Positions 9,863 through 20,182 of a stretch of DNA of 64,000 nucleotides are shown here, one piece after another. The translations under genes were made by a program, and so were the position numbers. This DNA is from Ectopseudomonas khazarica (GTDB lineage: Bacteria > Pseudomonadota > Gammaproteobacteria > Pseudomonadales > Pseudomonadaceae), in contig NZ_SBHZ01000003.1 of assembly GCF_004521985.1 (NCBI RefSeq), positions 186,001-250,000 of the forward strand, read 5' to 3'. The notes beneath the pieces are model-generated. The model made no database searches. It saw nothing but the letters and a program-made list of their open reading frames with translations, and was not told where the DNA came from. Numbering within the stretch: position 1 is the stretch's first letter; each line of letters begins with the position of its first letter.

Positions 9863-10779
9863 CAGAGCGCCGGAACTTCGCGCAGCAGCCACTGCACCAG
9901 GCTGCCGCCGCCATGGCCGGCCGGATCGGCGCGTTCGCGCAGGCGGTGACCGACCACAGCGGGCAACACCGCCTGCACGTCCTCGGGAATCACGTAATCA
10001 CGTTCGGCGAGCAGCGCCCAGGCCCTGGCAGCAGCCAGCAGCGCCAGGCTGGCACGGGGCGACAGGCCCCAGGCGAACTGCGGCTGGCTGCGGGTAGCCT
10101 CCACCAGGCGCAGTACGTAGTCGATCAGGGCATCGCTGGCGCGAATCTTCGGCACCTCGGCCTGCAGGCGCGCCAGTTCGGCATGGTCGAGCACCGGCTC
10201 GAGCTTGGGCAGGATGTCGCGCCGCGCATCGCCAAGCAGCAGCGCACGCTCTGCCGCCTGGGCCGGATAGCCGAGCGACAGGCGCATGAGAAAACGGTCG
10301 AGCTGGGATTCGGGCAGCGCGAAGGTGCCGCCGCTGCTGACCGGGTTCTGCGTGGCGATGACGAAGAACGGCTCGGGCAACGGCCGGGTCGCCCCCTCGA
10401 TGGTGACCTGCCCTTCCTCCATGGCTTCGAGCAATGCGCTCTGGCTCTTCGGCGTGGCGCGATTGATCTCGTCCGCCAGCACCAGTTCGGCGAAGATCGG
10501 CCCCTGGTGAAACACGAACTGCCCGGTGTCCTTGTCGAACACGGAGGTGCCGAGAATGTCGCCCGGCAACAGATCGGAAGTGAACTGGATGCGCTGGAAA
10601 CTCAGCCCCAACACCCGCGCCAGAGCATGGCTGAGGGTGGTCTTGCCCATGCCGGGCAGGTCCTCGATCAGCAGGTGACCACGCGCCAGCAGACAGGTCA
10701 GCGCCAGACGCACCTGCGCCTCTTTGCCCAGTACCACCTGATTGACCGAGTCGAGGCAGGCATCCAGTTTGGTTCGCAT
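9862..10779 (-). CDS. MoxR family AAA+ ATPase
   Basis: 305 aa cytosolic ATPase of the MoxR chaperone-like group. Walker A (GMGKTT, about 43-48), Walker B/sensor region LVLADEINRATPKSQ near 108, sensor 1 (VIATQNP near 145) and the C-terminal lid domain are all present. AAGGAG precedes the ATG. First gene of the operon; MoxR-DUF58-transglutaminase sets are widespread, and the ATPase is thought to remodel or activate the membrane partners. That role here is inference from context. Confidence 0.92.
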   Translation of the reverse strand: MRTKLDACLDSVNQVVLGKEAQVRLALTCLLARGHLLIEDLPGMGKTTLSHALARVLGLSFQRIQFTSDLLPGDILGTSVFDKDTGQFVFHQGPIFAELVLADEINRATPKSQSALLEAMEEGQVTIEGATRPLPEPFFVIATQNPVSSGGTFALPESQLDRFLMRLSLGYPAQAAERALLLGDARRDILPKLEPVLDHAELARLQAEVPKIRASDALIDYVLRLVEATRSQPQFAWGLSPRASLALLAAARAWALLAERDYVIPEDVQAVLPAVVGHRLRERADPAGHGGGSLVQWLLREVPAL

Positions 10780-10904
10780 CGTTTGCTCCTTGTACGGACT
10801 GCCGATGCTACTGGGCCACTCGGCCGGGGCAAAGCGCCATGTAACCTTTGCTCACGAAACTGTGAATGGCCGTCCAAAGTGCGCCGCGGGCGAACAGCGC
10901 GGCC

Positions 10905-12869
10905 TCACAGGCGGAAGTGCCCTGCCATGCCCTGCAGTTCGCGCCCCAGTTCGGCCAGCTGAATGCTGGACGCCGCCGTCTCGTCCATCGCCGTGGCCGA
11001 CTGATCGGCGATGTCGCGGATCGAGGTGACGCTGCGATTGATCTCTTCGGCGACGGCCGTCTGCTGCTCGGCCGCCGCGGCGATCTGCTGGTTCATCTCG
11101 GAAATCAGCGTCACTGCCTCGGCAATGGCCAGCAGGGCGACTTCGGTCTGGCTGGCGTCGTCGACGGTCTTCTCGACCAGGCCGGCGCTCTGCTCCATGT
11201 CTGCCACCGCACGCCGGCTGCCCTCGCGCAAGGCGGAGATCAGCGACTCGATTTCCGCCGTCGATTGCTGGGTACGCTTGGCCAGCGCCCGCACCTCGTC
11301 GGCGACCACCGCGAAGCCGCGGCCCTGCTCGCCCGCACGGGCCGCCTCGATGGCGGCATTGAGGGCAAGCAGGTTGGTCTGTTCCGCAACGCTCTTGATC
11401 ACCTCCAGCACCGCGTCGATACGCTGGGTATCCTGGCTCAGGCGCTGGATGCTGGCGGTCGTGGTGTCCATCGCCCGGGCCAGCTGTTCGATGCGCTGCA
11501 GGGTCTGGCGAACCACCTGGCTGCCATTGCCCACGCGCTGGTCGGCCTGCTCCGTCGAAGCGGCTGCCGCCTCGGCGTTGCGCGCCACTTCGTGCACGGT
11601 GGCGGTCATCTCGCTCATGGCCGTGGCCACCTGATCGGTCTCCAGTTTCTGCCCGTTGACGCCCTGGCGGGTCTGCTCGGCGGTCGCCGAGAGCGACTGA
11701 GCCGAGTTGGAAATCTGCGCCACGCCACCCTGCAGGCGGCCGACCATGTCGCGCAGGTTGCCGGCCATGCGCTGCATGGCGGCGAGCAGCTGGCCGATCT
11801 CATCGCGGCGGTCCTGTTCGAGGTGCACGCTCAGGTCACCGCCGGCGACCGACTCGGCCAGCGCAATGACGCGCTTGAGCGGCCTGACGATGACCAGGCT
11901 GATGATGATCGCCGCCGCAAGGCCGAAGAGCAGCGCCAGCGCCGCAGCCACCACGATCAGGCCGCTGCTGGCCTTGCGCTCCGCCTGCATGGCCTGCTGC
12001 TGCGCCTGCAGTGCCTGATCGACACGCTGCAGCAACAGTTCGACCTGGGCGACGAGCTGGGCGTAGACCGCCTTCTGCTGCTGCAACTGGCTGGCGTACT
12101 CCTGCAGGCGTTCGTTGAACGAGTCGACGTTGACCACCACCTCACCGAGCACGGCGGAATAGCCGGGGTCGTCCAGCGCATCGCGCAGCTCTGCCGCCAG
12201 GGCCTGCGCCTCGCCCGCCTGGGCGATCTCCGCCTGTTCGGTGGTGTCCGCACGGCGGCTGGCTTCCAGACGCTGGCGCGCCTGATCCAGCGCCTGCAGC
12301 AGCAACTGGTGGATCTTGCCGACCTGCCCTGCCTGCAGCACCGAGTCGCCGCCCCGCTCGCCCTGGGAGCTTTTCAGCAGGTCGACGCCATCCTCGGACA
12401 GCCCCTCCTGCAGCAGGTCCAGGCTGTTGGCCGCAGCGACCACCAGCCAGTCGGCAGCCTGCAAGGACAGCTGCATGTTGTCGGTCAGTTCGACATAGCG
12501 CGCGAAGGCCGTGCGGTAGTCGGCCAGGGCCGGCTCGACCTGCGCCAGGATCGCCGCGCTGTCGCTGTCCAGCTCGCCCTGCAGCGCCTGGCTGGCCTGG
12601 AGGATGGCATCGGCCTGCTCGTTGAGCCGTTCTGCATGCTGACTGTCGCCGGCCAGGGCGAAGGCCTGCTCGCTCTGGCGCATGCGCAGCACCTGTTCAC
12701 CGAGAGCGCTCATGCGCTGCTGCAGCTCGGCACCGGCGCTGACCTCGCGCAACGCCAGCAGGCCGGTGGCGGCCACCAGCGCGGTCAACAGCAGCACCAG
12801 GGCGAAGCCCAGCATCAGTTTGCTGGCCGTACTCAAGCTGGCCAGCCGCTTGGTCAATGAGCTACCCAT
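10905..12869 (-). CDS. Methyl-accepting chemotaxis protein with long helical sensor domain
   Basis: 654 aa. Transmembrane helix 1 (about 17-37), a predicted all-helical periplasmic domain of about 260 residues rich in Gln/Leu/Ala, transmembrane helix 2 (about 300-322), HAMP and the signalling coiled coil with [16 protein letters not shown] near 500. The size of the sensor region fits the helical bimodular (HBM) type found in organic-acid receptors such as P. putida McpS, but I cannot confirm ligand residues by eye. The start at 12869 is preceded by a G-rich AGGGGGA; an earlier in-frame ATG at 12938 would add a Cys-rich tail before the membrane helix and is unlikely. Confidence 0.92.
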   Translation of the reverse strand: MGSSLTKRLASLSTASKLMLGFALVLLLTALVAATGLLALREVSAGAELQQRMSALGEQVLRMRQSEQAFALAGDSQHAERLNEQADAILQASQALQGELDSDSAAILAQVEPALADYRTAFARYVELTDNMQLSLQAADWLVVAAANSLDLLQEGLSEDGVDLLKSSQGERGGDSVLQAGQVGKIHQLLLQALDQARQRLEASRRADTTEQAEIAQAGEAQALAAELRDALDDPGYSAVLGEVVVNVDSFNERLQEYASQLQQQKAVYAQLVAQVELLLQRVDQALQAQQQAMQAERKASSGLIVVAAALALLFGLAAAIIISLVIVRPLKRVIALAESVAGGDLSVHLEQDRRDEIGQLLAAMQRMAGNLRDMVGRLQGGVAQISNSAQSLSATAEQTRQGVNGQKLETDQVATAMSEMTATVHEVARNAEAAAASTEQADQRVGNGSQVVRQTLQRIEQLARAMDTTTASIQRLSQDTQRIDAVLEVIKSVAEQTNLLALNAAIEAARAGEQGRGFAVVADEVRALAKRTQQSTAEIESLISALREGSRRAVADMEQSAGLVEKTVDDASQTEVALLAIAEAVTLISEMNQQIAAAAEQQTAVAEEINRSVTSIRDIADQSATAMDETAASSIQLAELGRELQGMAGHFRL

Positions 12870-12995
12870 GACATCCCCCTGCCTACTGCAGCCAGCCCAG
12901 AATCCTGAAACATAGGAGCACCGCCCTGCTGGCGACAAGCCAGCAGGCGGCAGGATGGCCGGAACAGTTAACTGGAGGTCGTTTTCAGAACGAAT

Positions 12996-13601
12996 TCAAG
13001 GGCGTTGCATATTGAATACATCGCGCGTGCGGCAATAGGCGCTGCCGCCCAGGCGACCGACCAGATCGAGCTGCAGCGGGTCGAGACGGCCCTGCTCGGT
13101 CAGCAGCGCGTCGTCGATATGGGCCAGCAGCACTTCGGCGAAGATCAGGTGACTGTTGGGCTGCTGCGCGGGGTACGGCTGGATCTGCGCGACGCGGCAC
13201 TCGAAGGTCACCGGGGCGCCGACGACACGGGGCACGTCGATGCGCTCGCAGGGCACGCTGGCGATGGCGCAATGCTCGAACTCGCTGACCTCGTGGGGCA
13301 ACACCGCGGCGCTGGCATTCATCGCTTCGGCCTGCGCGAAGCTCACCAGCTGAATCGCCAGTTCGCCACTGGCCTGGGCGTTGCGCAGCGTGTCCTTGAG
13401 ACTGCCGTCGTCACGGGTGTTGACGTTGACCAGCAGCGTGGGTGGATTGTCGCTGATCACCTGGAAGAAACTGAACGGTGCCAGGTTGGCGACGCCCTCG
13501 GGCGAACGACTCGACACCCAGGCGATGGGGCGCGGCGTGACGCTGGACGCCAGCCAGCGATAGGCATCCAGAGGGCTCAGGGCAGAGAAGTCGAGCTGCA
13601 T
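12996..13601 (-). CDS. Flavin reductase family protein (FMN-binding split barrel)
   Basis: 201 aa, cytosolic. The flavin reductase-like fold is seen in VTPRPIAWVSSRSPEG (near residue 20), LAPFSFFQVISDNPP (near 40), LKDTLRN (near 67) and the C-terminal RLGGSAYCRTRD. Members bind FMN and either reduce it with NAD(P)H or act as stand-alone flavoproteins; the exact reaction is open. The start overlaps the upstream lipoprotein stop by one base (TGATG), so the two are one transcript. Confidence 0.85.
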   Translation of the reverse strand: MQLDFSALSPLDAYRWLASSVTPRPIAWVSSRSPEGVANLAPFSFFQVISDNPPTLLVNVNTRDDGSLKDTLRNAQASGELAIQLVSFAQAEAMNASAAVLPHEVSEFEHCAIASVPCERIDVPRVVGAPVTFECRVAQIQPYPAQQPNSHLIFAEVLLAHIDDALLTEQGRLDPLQLDLVGRLGGSAYCRTRDVFNMQRP

Positions 13602-13879
13602 CAGCGCCCCGCTCGCGATTCGCGGATGTAGAAGCGCGCGCGCTCGGCCTTGCTGGTACAGCCTTCGTAGGCCTCGAACTGCTGCTGGGTCTTGGCGGCC
13701 GTCAGCAGCGACAACGCCTTGGAATAGCTCACGGTGCCGGCGAAGCCTTCGGCCTCGGCGATGCTCAGCTCCTTCCAGGCGGCATCCAGCTGGTTGGCGC
13801 AGGTATCGCGGTAAACCGTCTTGCCGGCACAGCCGGTCAACGCTACCGCGAGCAGCGGCAAACAGATCCAGTGTTTCAT
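13601..13879 (-). CDS. Small lipoprotein
   Basis: 92 aa. The signal peptide ends in the lipobox LTGC (Cys near residue 17), so the protein should be lipid-anchored. The mature part contains two further Cys (DTCANQL, YEGCTSK) and is mostly helical. GAGGAG precedes the ATG. No named family recognised. It sits 76 bases after mnmH and is coupled to the flavin reductase gene. Confidence 0.7.
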   Translation of the reverse strand: MKHWICLPLLAVALTGCAGKTVYRDTCANQLDAAWKELSIAEAEGFAGTVSYSKALSLLTAAKTQQQFEAYEGCTSKAERARFYIRESRAGR

Positions 13880-13955
13880 CAACCACACTCCTCGAACGGA
13901 CATGACTACGGATTGGCCCAGTCTATGACGCTAAGGCCGGGCGAAAGTGCCCGGT

Positions 13956-15056
13956 TCAGCATTCGCTGCGACTGCGCAGGTACTCCACCACCGCCTGCTG
14001 CTCGCCCGCGAACTCGATGCGCCCGGACTTGCTTTCACGTTGGAACACATACATAGGATCGTAGTACTCAACCAGCAAAGCTTCGATCCAACCGCGATGG
14101 CTGTCGACCACGCCATCGTTCTGCTGCTCGTGCAGCGCCTGCTCCATGATCGCGGCCAGGCGCTGATAACGCTCGCCGCCCAGGCGCCGGGTGATATTGG
14201 CCAGGCTCTCGCGCAGCCGCGCGGCGAATGCGGGAAATCCCTCCTCCGCCCCCTGCACCGCGACGAACTCCGCGCACAGTTCGACGACGTAGGCCTGCAG
14301 GATGCGCTCGATGCGGTTCTCCAGGCTGTCTTCCAGCCACACCAGGGGGTAGTTCTGCATGGCCTGGTGCAGCGACAGCGGCAAAGAGCAACGACCGATC
14401 AGGCGTGCCTCGTCCTCCAGCACGAACTGGCGCTGGCCAGTCGCCTGGCGCTTGAGCAGATCGATGGCCAGGGCGTTCTCGAAGTCGATCTGCGCCGGCT
14501 GGCCACTGGCACGCTTGCCGAAGCTGGAGCCGCGGTGATTGGCATGCGCCTCCAGGTCGAGGCTGTTGCCCAGCTGGCTGATCACCTCGGTCTTGCCGGT
14601 ACCGGTCATGCCGCCCACGAGGACGAAATCGCACTCCTCCACGGCCTGTTCGGTGATGTGCAGGAGGTAGTTGCGCATCGCCTTGTAACCGCCGACCACG
14701 CGCGGATAGTCGATGCCGGCCTCGCTCTTCAGCCATTGCTGGACGATCTGCGAACGCAGGCCGCCGCGAAAGCAGTACAGGTAACCTTCGGGGTTGGCCT
14801 TGGCGAAGCGGGCCCAGGCCTCGATGCGTTCGTCCTTGCTGCGCCCGCTGACCAGCTGGTGACCCAGCTCGATGGCGGCCTCCTGGCCATGCTGCTTGTA
14901 GCAGGTGCCGACCTTCTGCCGCTCCACATCGTTCATCAGCGGCAGGTTGATCACGCCCGGGAAGGCGCCCTTGTGAAACTCGACCGGCGCACGGGCATCC
15001 ATCATCGGCCGGTCGTGCAGGAAGATGTCGCGGTAATCGGTGCAGTTGTCACGCAT
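13956..15056 (-). CDS. mnmH: tRNA 2-selenouridine synthase
   Basis: 366 aa (also called SelU/YbbB). It replaces sulfur by selenium at the wobble 2-thiouridine of Lys, Glu and Gln tRNAs, using selenophosphate. An N-terminal rhodanese domain carries the catalytic Cys in YCFRGGLRS (Cys95), and the C-terminal part has a P-loop [11 protein letters not shown] (about 148-158). The start shares one base with the selD stop (TAATG), directly coupling it to the enzyme that makes its selenium donor. Length is normal for the family. Confidence 0.95.
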   Translation of the reverse strand: MRDNCTDYRDIFLHDRPMMDARAPVEFHKGAFPGVINLPLMNDVERQKVGTCYKQHGQEAAIELGHQLVSGRSKDERIEAWARFAKANPEGYLYCFRGGLRSQIVQQWLKSEAGIDYPRVVGGYKAMRNYLLHITEQAVEECDFVLVGGMTGTGKTEVISQLGNSLDLEAHANHRGSSFGKRASGQPAQIDFENALAIDLLKRQATGQRQFVLEDEARLIGRCSLPLSLHQAMQNYPLVWLEDSLENRIERILQAYVVELCAEFVAVQGAEEGFPAFAARLRESLANITRRLGGERYQRLAAIMEQALHEQQNDGVVDSHRGWIEALLVEYYDPMYVFQRESKSGRIEFAGEQQAVVEYLRSRSEC

Positions 15057-16090
15057 TACAGCACCTCGACCGCGTAACGCTGTCGCTCGACCATCTCGCC
15101 GATCGGCGCCAGGTCCAGCCCCAGTTCGGCGGCGACCGCCAGGAACTGCGCCTCGCCCTCCGGCGCCACGGCCACCAGCAGCCCGCCGCTGGTCTGCGGA
15201 TCGCACAGCAGCAGCTTGCTCAGCTCGGGCAGCGGCGCGATCCGCTCGCCGTAGCTGTCGAAGTTGCGCAGGGTGCCGCCCGGCACGCAACCTTCCTGCA
15301 GGTAGTATTCCGCGCTCTCCAGGCGCGGCACGCGGGCGAACTCGATGCGCGCACTGAGGTGGCTGCCGTCCGCCATCTCCACCAGGTGGCCGAGCAGACC
15401 GAAGCCAGTGACATCGGTCATCGCCCGCACGCCTTCCAGCTTGCCGAAACGGCTGCCAGGCTTGTTCAGCGTGCACATCCAGTCCCGCGCCAGGCCAATG
15501 TCGGCGTCGCGCAGCTTGGCCTTCTTCTCGGCCGTGGTGAGGATACCGATGCCCAGTGGCTTGGTGAGGTACAGCTTGCAGCCGACCGTCGCGGTGTCAT
15601 TGCGCTTCATGTTGCCCTTGCTCACCAGCCCGGTGACGGCGAGGCCGAAGATCGGCTCGGGGGCATCGATGGAATGGCCGCCGGCCAGTGCGATACCGGC
15701 TTCGTCGCAGACCGCGCGGCCGCCACGGATCACCTCGCGGGCGACTTCGGGCGCCAGCACGTTGACCGGCCAGCCGAGGATGGCGATCGCCATCAGCGGG
15801 TCCCCGCCCATGGCGTAGATGTCGCTGATGGCGTTGGTCGCGGCGATACGGCCGAAGTCGAACGGATCATCGACGATCGGCATGAAGAAGTCGGTGGTCG
15901 ACACCACTCCGCGCTCCTCATCGATGGCATACACCGCGGCATCGTCGCGCGATGCATTGCCCACCCACAGCTTGGGGTCGAGATTCTGTGCGCCACTGCC
16001 GGCAAGAATCACCTCGAGCACCTTGGGCGCGATCTTGCAGCCGCAACCGGCACCGTGGCTGTACTGGGTCAAACGAATGGGTTCGCTCAT
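15056..16090 (-). CDS. selD: Selenide, water dikinase (selenophosphate synthase)
   Basis: 344 aa. Makes selenophosphate from selenide and ATP. The N-terminal loop SHGAGCGCK carries the catalytic pair (Cys16 and Lys19); the position that is selenocysteine in some homologues is ordinary Cys here. Further signatures are [26 protein letters not shown] and AMGGDP. It diverges from the patatin gene across about 100 bases and leads the selD-mnmH operon, so selenium use at least in tRNA is expected. Confidence 0.96.
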   Translation of the reverse strand: MSEPIRLTQYSHGAGCGCKIAPKVLEVILAGSGAQNLDPKLWVGNASRDDAAVYAIDEERGVVSTTDFFMPIVDDPFDFGRIAATNAISDIYAMGGDPLMAIAILGWPVNVLAPEVAREVIRGGRAVCDEAGIALAGGHSIDAPEPIFGLAVTGLVSKGNMKRNDTATVGCKLYLTKPLGIGILTTAEKKAKLRDADIGLARDWMCTLNKPGSRFGKLEGVRAMTDVTGFGLLGHLVEMADGSHLSARIEFARVPRLESAEYYLQEGCVPGGTLRNFDSYGERIAPLPELSKLLLCDPQTSGGLLVAVAPEGEAQFLAVAAELGLDLAPIGEMVERQRYAVEVL

Positions 16091-16194
16091 GCTTCTCTCT
16101 CACTGCGACGACTGGCGACGGATTCTAGCAAAGACCGCCTTGGCGCAGCGTCATCGCGCGAGTAAGGTCGTGGCCTGAACGGGGGATTTTTCAC

Positions 16195-17202
16195 ATGAGC
16201 AAGAAAGTGGCGCTGGTACTGGGCTCGGGGGGAGCGCGTGGCTATGCGCACATTGGCGTGATCGAGGAGCTGCAGGCACGCGGTTACGAAATCGGCTGCA
16301 TCGCGGGCTGTTCGATGGGCGCGGTGGTCGGCGGCATCTTCGCCGCCGGCAAGTTGCGCGAATACCGCGAGTGGACGGAGAGCCTGGACTACCTGGACGT
16401 GCTGCGCCTGCTCGACGTCAGCTTCCGCCTCGGCGCGATACGCGGCGAACGGGTGTTCGGACGCATCCAGGAGATCGTCGGCGAGGTGGACATCGAGAAC
16501 CTCGACATCCCCTTCACCGCCGTCGCCACCGACCTGACCAACCAGCAGGAAATCTGGTTCCAGGAAGGCTGCCTGCACCAGGCCATGCGCGCCTCGGCGG
16601 CGATTCCCAGCCTGTTCACCCCGGTGGTCCAGGGCAAGCGCATGCTGGTCGATGGCGGCCTGCTCAACCCGCTGCCGATCGTGCCGGTGGTCTCCAGCCA
16701 CTGCGACCTGATCATCGCGGTCAACCTCAACGCCACCAACCATACCCATTATCAGCTGCCGGTGATCGAACGGCCGGCCGCCCTCAAGGGGCGCATCGAC
16801 CAGATGATGAGCAGCCTGGGTTCGCGCCTGCCCAGTTTCCGACGCAAGAGCGAGGATGAAGTCCTGCTGCTGGCCGAGGGGCAGCAGCAGGCCGATGACA
16901 TCAGCCCGGCCGCGGCACCGAGTCATGACGATGACGAAGCGGCGCCGAAATCCGCCAGCGGTTCGCACGTGGCGGAGTTCAGCGGGCCCGCCTCGCTGCT
17001 GGAGCTGGTCAACCAGAGCTTCGAAGTGATGCAGACCTCGCTGGCGCAGTACAAGATCGCCGGTTACCCGCCGGACATCCTGATCAACGTGCCCAAGCGC
17101 GTGTGCCGCTTCTTCGAGTTCTACAAGGCGCCGGAACTGATCATGCTCGGCCGGCAGATCGCGCGCGACACCCTGGACAAGTACGAAAGCGAGCGCGGCT
17201 GA
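16195..17202 (+). CDS. Patatin-like phospholipase (RssA-like)
   Basis: 335 aa serine acyl hydrolase. The oxyanion loop GSGGARG is at residues 10-16, the nucleophile in GCSMG is Ser40, and the dyad aspartate lies in LVDGGLLNP near 153. An acidic, low-complexity insert follows (about 220-262), rich in Asp/Glu/Ala/Ser, before a conserved C-terminal segment. Bacterial patatins of this type hydrolyse phospholipids or lysophospholipids; no signal peptide is seen, so it is probably cytosolic or membrane-associated. A GGGGGA ribosome site precedes the ATG. It resembles PAO1 PA3339. Confidence 0.87.
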   Translation: MSKKVALVLGSGGARGYAHIGVIEELQARGYEIGCIAGCSMGAVVGGIFAAGKLREYREWTESLDYLDVLRLLDVSFRLGAIRGERVFGRIQEIVGEVDIENLDIPFTAVATDLTNQQEIWFQEGCLHQAMRASAAIPSLFTPVVQGKRMLVDGGLLNPLPIVPVVSSHCDLIIAVNLNATNHTHYQLPVIERPAALKGRIDQMMSSLGSRLPSFRRKSEDEVLLLAEGQQQADDISPAAAPSHDDDEAAPKSASGSHVAEFSGPASLLELVNQSFEVMQTSLAQYKIAGYPPDILINVPKRVCRFFEFYKAPELIMLGRQIARDTLDKYESERG

Positions 17203-17205
17203 CGA

Positions 17206-18291
17206 TCAACCGCGCGTCTCCTCGTCCGCCAGCGGCTTGTCCACCAGGTTCTCGGCAGGCGGCGCGCGGTCCGCCACCCAGTCGCTGAGCAGGCTGTAGG
17301 CCACGGCCAGCAGGGTCGGGCCGAGGAACAGCCCCATGAAGCCGAAGGCAAGAATGCCGCCGAACACCCCGAGCAGCACCACCACCAGCGGCAGGTTGCC
17401 GCCGCGGCTGATCAGGTAGGGCTTGAGGATGTTGTCCACGCCGCTGATGACGAAGAAGCCCCAGACCCCGAGGAAGATCGCCATGCCGATCTCCCCCTGC
17501 CAGACCAGCCAGGCCACGGCCGGCCCCCAGATCAGCGGCGGGATCATGATGAAACTGAAGGCGAAGGTGAGCAGCCCCAGCACCAGCGCACCCGGCACCC
17601 CGGCGATGACGAAACCGATATAGGCCAGCACCGCCTGCGCCGCTGCCGTGCCGATCACCCCGTTGACCACGCGCTGCACCGTGCCGGCGACCAGCTCCAG
17701 GTAGTGATCGGCGCGGTCACCGATCAGGCGCTCCAGCAGGCTGTGCACGAACACGGCCAGGCGCGGGCCGTCACGGTAGAAGAAGAACACCAGCACCAGG
17801 CTCAGCGCCAGCTCGACCATGCCGCCGCCGATTTTCGCACTGCGCGCCACCAGCCAGTTGCCCACCTGGCCCAGGTAGGGTCGCACGGTGTCGAAGAACG
17901 CCGCGCCCTGCTGGTCGATGGTGTGCCACATCTCCACCAGGCGCCCGCCCACCAGCGGTATCGCTTCCAGCCAGCTCGGCGGTGGCGGCAGGCCTTCGAC
18001 CTGCAGGTCCTTGACCAGTGCATTGGCGTCCTTGATGTGATCGGCAAGGTTGAACCCCAGCCAGACCAGCGGCACCGCCACCAGCACCACCCAGACCCCG
18101 GTGAGAATCCCGGCGGCCAGCGACATGCGGCCGTTCAGCAGTTGCGTCAGCAGACGCATCAGCGGCCAACTGGCGAACGCCAGCACCGCCGCCCAGAACA
18201 GCGCCGACCAGAATGGCGCCAGCACCCACAGGCTGGCCGCCAGCAAACCGAGCAGCAGAATCTGCACCAGCAGACGATCATTAGTGGCCAT
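17206..18291 (-). CDS. AI-2E family transporter (YdiK/PerM-like permease)
   Basis: 361 aa polytopic membrane protein of the PF01594 family, with about eight transmembrane segments and a larger soluble loop around residues 85-150. Family members include TqsA and Na+/H+ antiporters, so the name does not prove a role in autoinducer export. I chose the ATG at 18291 with GGAG nine bases upstream over an earlier in-frame ATG. It is convergent with the patatin gene; their stops are separated by three bases. Confidence 0.85.
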   Translation of the reverse strand: MATNDRLLVQILLLGLLAASLWVLAPFWSALFWAAVLAFASWPLMRLLTQLLNGRMSLAAGILTGVWVVLVAVPLVWLGFNLADHIKDANALVKDLQVEGLPPPPSWLEAIPLVGGRLVEMWHTIDQQGAAFFDTVRPYLGQVGNWLVARSAKIGGGMVELALSLVLVFFFYRDGPRLAVFVHSLLERLIGDRADHYLELVAGTVQRVVNGVIGTAAAQAVLAYIGFVIAGVPGALVLGLLTFAFSFIMIPPLIWGPAVAWLVWQGEIGMAIFLGVWGFFVISGVDNILKPYLISRGGNLPLVVVLLGVFGGILAFGFMGLFLGPTLLAVAYSLLSDWVADRAPPAENLVDKPLADEETRG

Positions 18292-18368
18292 CAATCGAAA
18301 CTCCATTCGACGAAACGACAAAGCGCCCGAGATGGGCGCTCTGCAAACTTCCCCCGGTACGCCCCTGC

Positions 18369-19178
18369 TTAACGCAGCAGCCGCACATTCAGCGTATCGC
18401 CTTCGCCCTCGCCCAGTTCGAGCCGGGCCTCGCGCACACGCTGCGCCATCAACGCTTCGCGCCAGGCCGGCGCCTGGCTGCCGGACAGGCTGACGCGCAG
18501 GGTGCTGTCCAGATTCAGGCTGCGCGCCAGCACCTCGACCCAGGCGCTGTCGGCCTTGGCATCCACCGGCAACTGCAGTTGCCCATCGCTGCGCAGTTGC
18601 CGCAACAGGGTCGCAGGCGTCGGCAGCAAGGCACCCAGCGGCGCGTCGGCATCCAGCTGCTCGGCATGCAGGTATGCCCGACGGTTACCGCGGGTGATGC
18701 TGTACAGCGCCAGCAGGCTTTCGTGATTCGGCTCGGCCAGGCGCAACAGGGCATAGGCCTGCTGGTCATCCGAGCCGTACAGGGTGGAATTGCCGAACAC
18801 CGCATTGGCCCACAGGCTGCTGGAGCCACACTCACGCCCCTGGCACCAGTACAGCAACTCGGCGCCCTGCTTCAGCAGGGCCTCGCGCGATGCGCTGAAG
18901 ACCTGGTCGGCGCTGTGGGTGCCCGGCAACTCGTAGGTCACGGCCTGATGCCGGCCCTGCGCCAGGATTTCGCGCTCGTAGCGCAGGCGTCCGCTGATGC
19001 GCCGGACCGAGCCCTGCGGATAGATGCGCTCGGCCGCGGGCTCCTGTGCGAAGGCCACGATGTGGCTTGCCGGAAAGCGCGGCAACGCCTCGAGGTCACG
19101 GCTACCGGGCACATCGGCAGCGGCGGCGAGCAGCGCGCCGCTGAAGACGCTGGCAAACAGCGCAGAGAACAGCTTCAT
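18369..19178 (-). CDS. DUF4892 domain periplasmic protein
   Basis: 269 aa with a signal peptide (cleavage near AAAADV, residue 22). The body looks like the Pseudomonas DUF4892 family: a short RFPASHIVAFAQE region, YELPGTHSADQVF, and YWCQGRECGSSSLWAN with two Cys that could pair. The C-terminal third resembles an OmpA-like fold but lacks the clear peptidoglycan-binding motif. Exported, function unknown. Start set at the ATG after the purine-rich TGAGGGGAGG. Confidence 0.7.
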   Translation of the reverse strand: MKLFSALFASVFSGALLAAAADVPGSRDLEALPRFPASHIVAFAQEPAAERIYPQGSVRRISGRLRYEREILAQGRHQAVTYELPGTHSADQVFSASREALLKQGAELLYWCQGRECGSSSLWANAVFGNSTLYGSDDQQAYALLRLAEPNHESLLALYSITRGNRRAYLHAEQLDADAPLGALLPTPATLLRQLRSDGQLQLPVDAKADSAWVEVLARSLNLDSTLRVSLSGSQAPAWREALMAQRVREARLELGEGEGDTLNVRLLR

Positions 19179-19318
19179 GCCTCCCCTCATCGAGTGAACA
19201 TCCTCTGAGGGAAAACGGTAGACGGTCTTGCTGAACAATGAGTGGCGACTTCGAAAGAGTCGATCATGCGATCCTCCATGGCAGACCGCCACACCTTTCC
19301 CCAGGAGCCGCCGGCAAG

Positions 19319-20182
19319 TCAAGGCACGCGCAGGAATGGATTGAAACAATCCGCTACGAGTTGCGCCCCCCGCTCGTCGTCGAGGTGCAGGTGGTGACCG
19401 CCCGGCAGCGTGTGCACCTCGAACGGCAGGTCCTGAAGCAAGGCCCTGACCGCAGGTTGCGCGCCCATCATGCCCTGCTCCGCCAGCACCAGGCTGACCG
19501 GGCATTGCAGCGCGCGGACGAAGGCCTGCGCATGCGCCCAGCTCAGGCGCAATGGCGACGGCAGGGTCAGGCGGCTGTCGGTGCGCCAGGTGTAGCCACC
19601 CGGCACCGGCATCAGGCCACGCTGGGCCAGCAGCTCGGCGGCCTCACGGCTGACCGCGCCGACGCCCTTCATGCGCGCCTCCACGGCACGCGAGACCTCG
19701 GCATACACCGGCTTGCGCTTGTCACTGAGCTGTTGCCGGGCACGTAGCGCCTCGCCGAGCTTCTCCGGGGCCTGTTCGGCCTCGCCGGTATAGGGCACCA
19801 GGCCATCGATCAGCGCCAGGCGCGCGACCCGCTCCGGCAGGGCTGCCGCCAGCAGCACGGCGGTAATCGCGCCCATGGAATGGCCGAGAATGGAAAAGCG
19901 CGACCAGCCGAACTGTTCGGCCACCTGCAGCACATCGAAGGCATAGTCCCACAGGGCGTAGCCGGCACCTGCCGCACGGTGCTCGGAATGGCCATGCCCG
20001 GCAAAATCCAGGGCGACGATGCGCAACCCTTCGAGCCTGGGCGCCAGGCGCGCGAAGCTCGCCGCGTTGTCCAGCCAGCCATGCAGGGCCAGCACCGGCA
20101 CGCCATCCTCGGGGCCATACAGGTGCGCCGCCAGTTCGATGTGCGGCAGGCTCAGGCGTACTTCTTCGAAACTGCTGTTCAT
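19319..20182 (-). CDS. Alpha/beta hydrolase
   Basis: 287 aa, cytosolic. The alpha/beta hydrolase fold is evident: ALHGWLDN oxyanion strand-loop (near 33), the nucleophile elbow GHSMG (near 100) and the C-terminal LPGGHHLHLDDE with the catalytic His. Closest in feel to serine hydrolases annotated as PA1621/PA1622 in PAO1, which also occur as a pair. The substrate cannot be predicted. It overlaps the upstream hydrolase gene by four bases. Confidence 0.85.
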   Translation of the reverse strand: MNSSFEEVRLSLPHIELAAHLYGPEDGVPVLALHGWLDNAASFARLAPRLEGLRIVALDFAGHGHSEHRAAGAGYALWDYAFDVLQVAEQFGWSRFSILGHSMGAITAVLLAAALPERVARLALIDGLVPYTGEAEQAPEKLGEALRARQQLSDKRKPVYAEVSRAVEARMKGVGAVSREAAELLAQRGLMPVPGGYTWRTDSRLTLPSPLRLSWAHAQAFVRALQCPVSLVLAEQGMMGAQPAVRALLQDLPFEVHTLPGGHHLHLDDERGAQLVADCFNPFLRVP

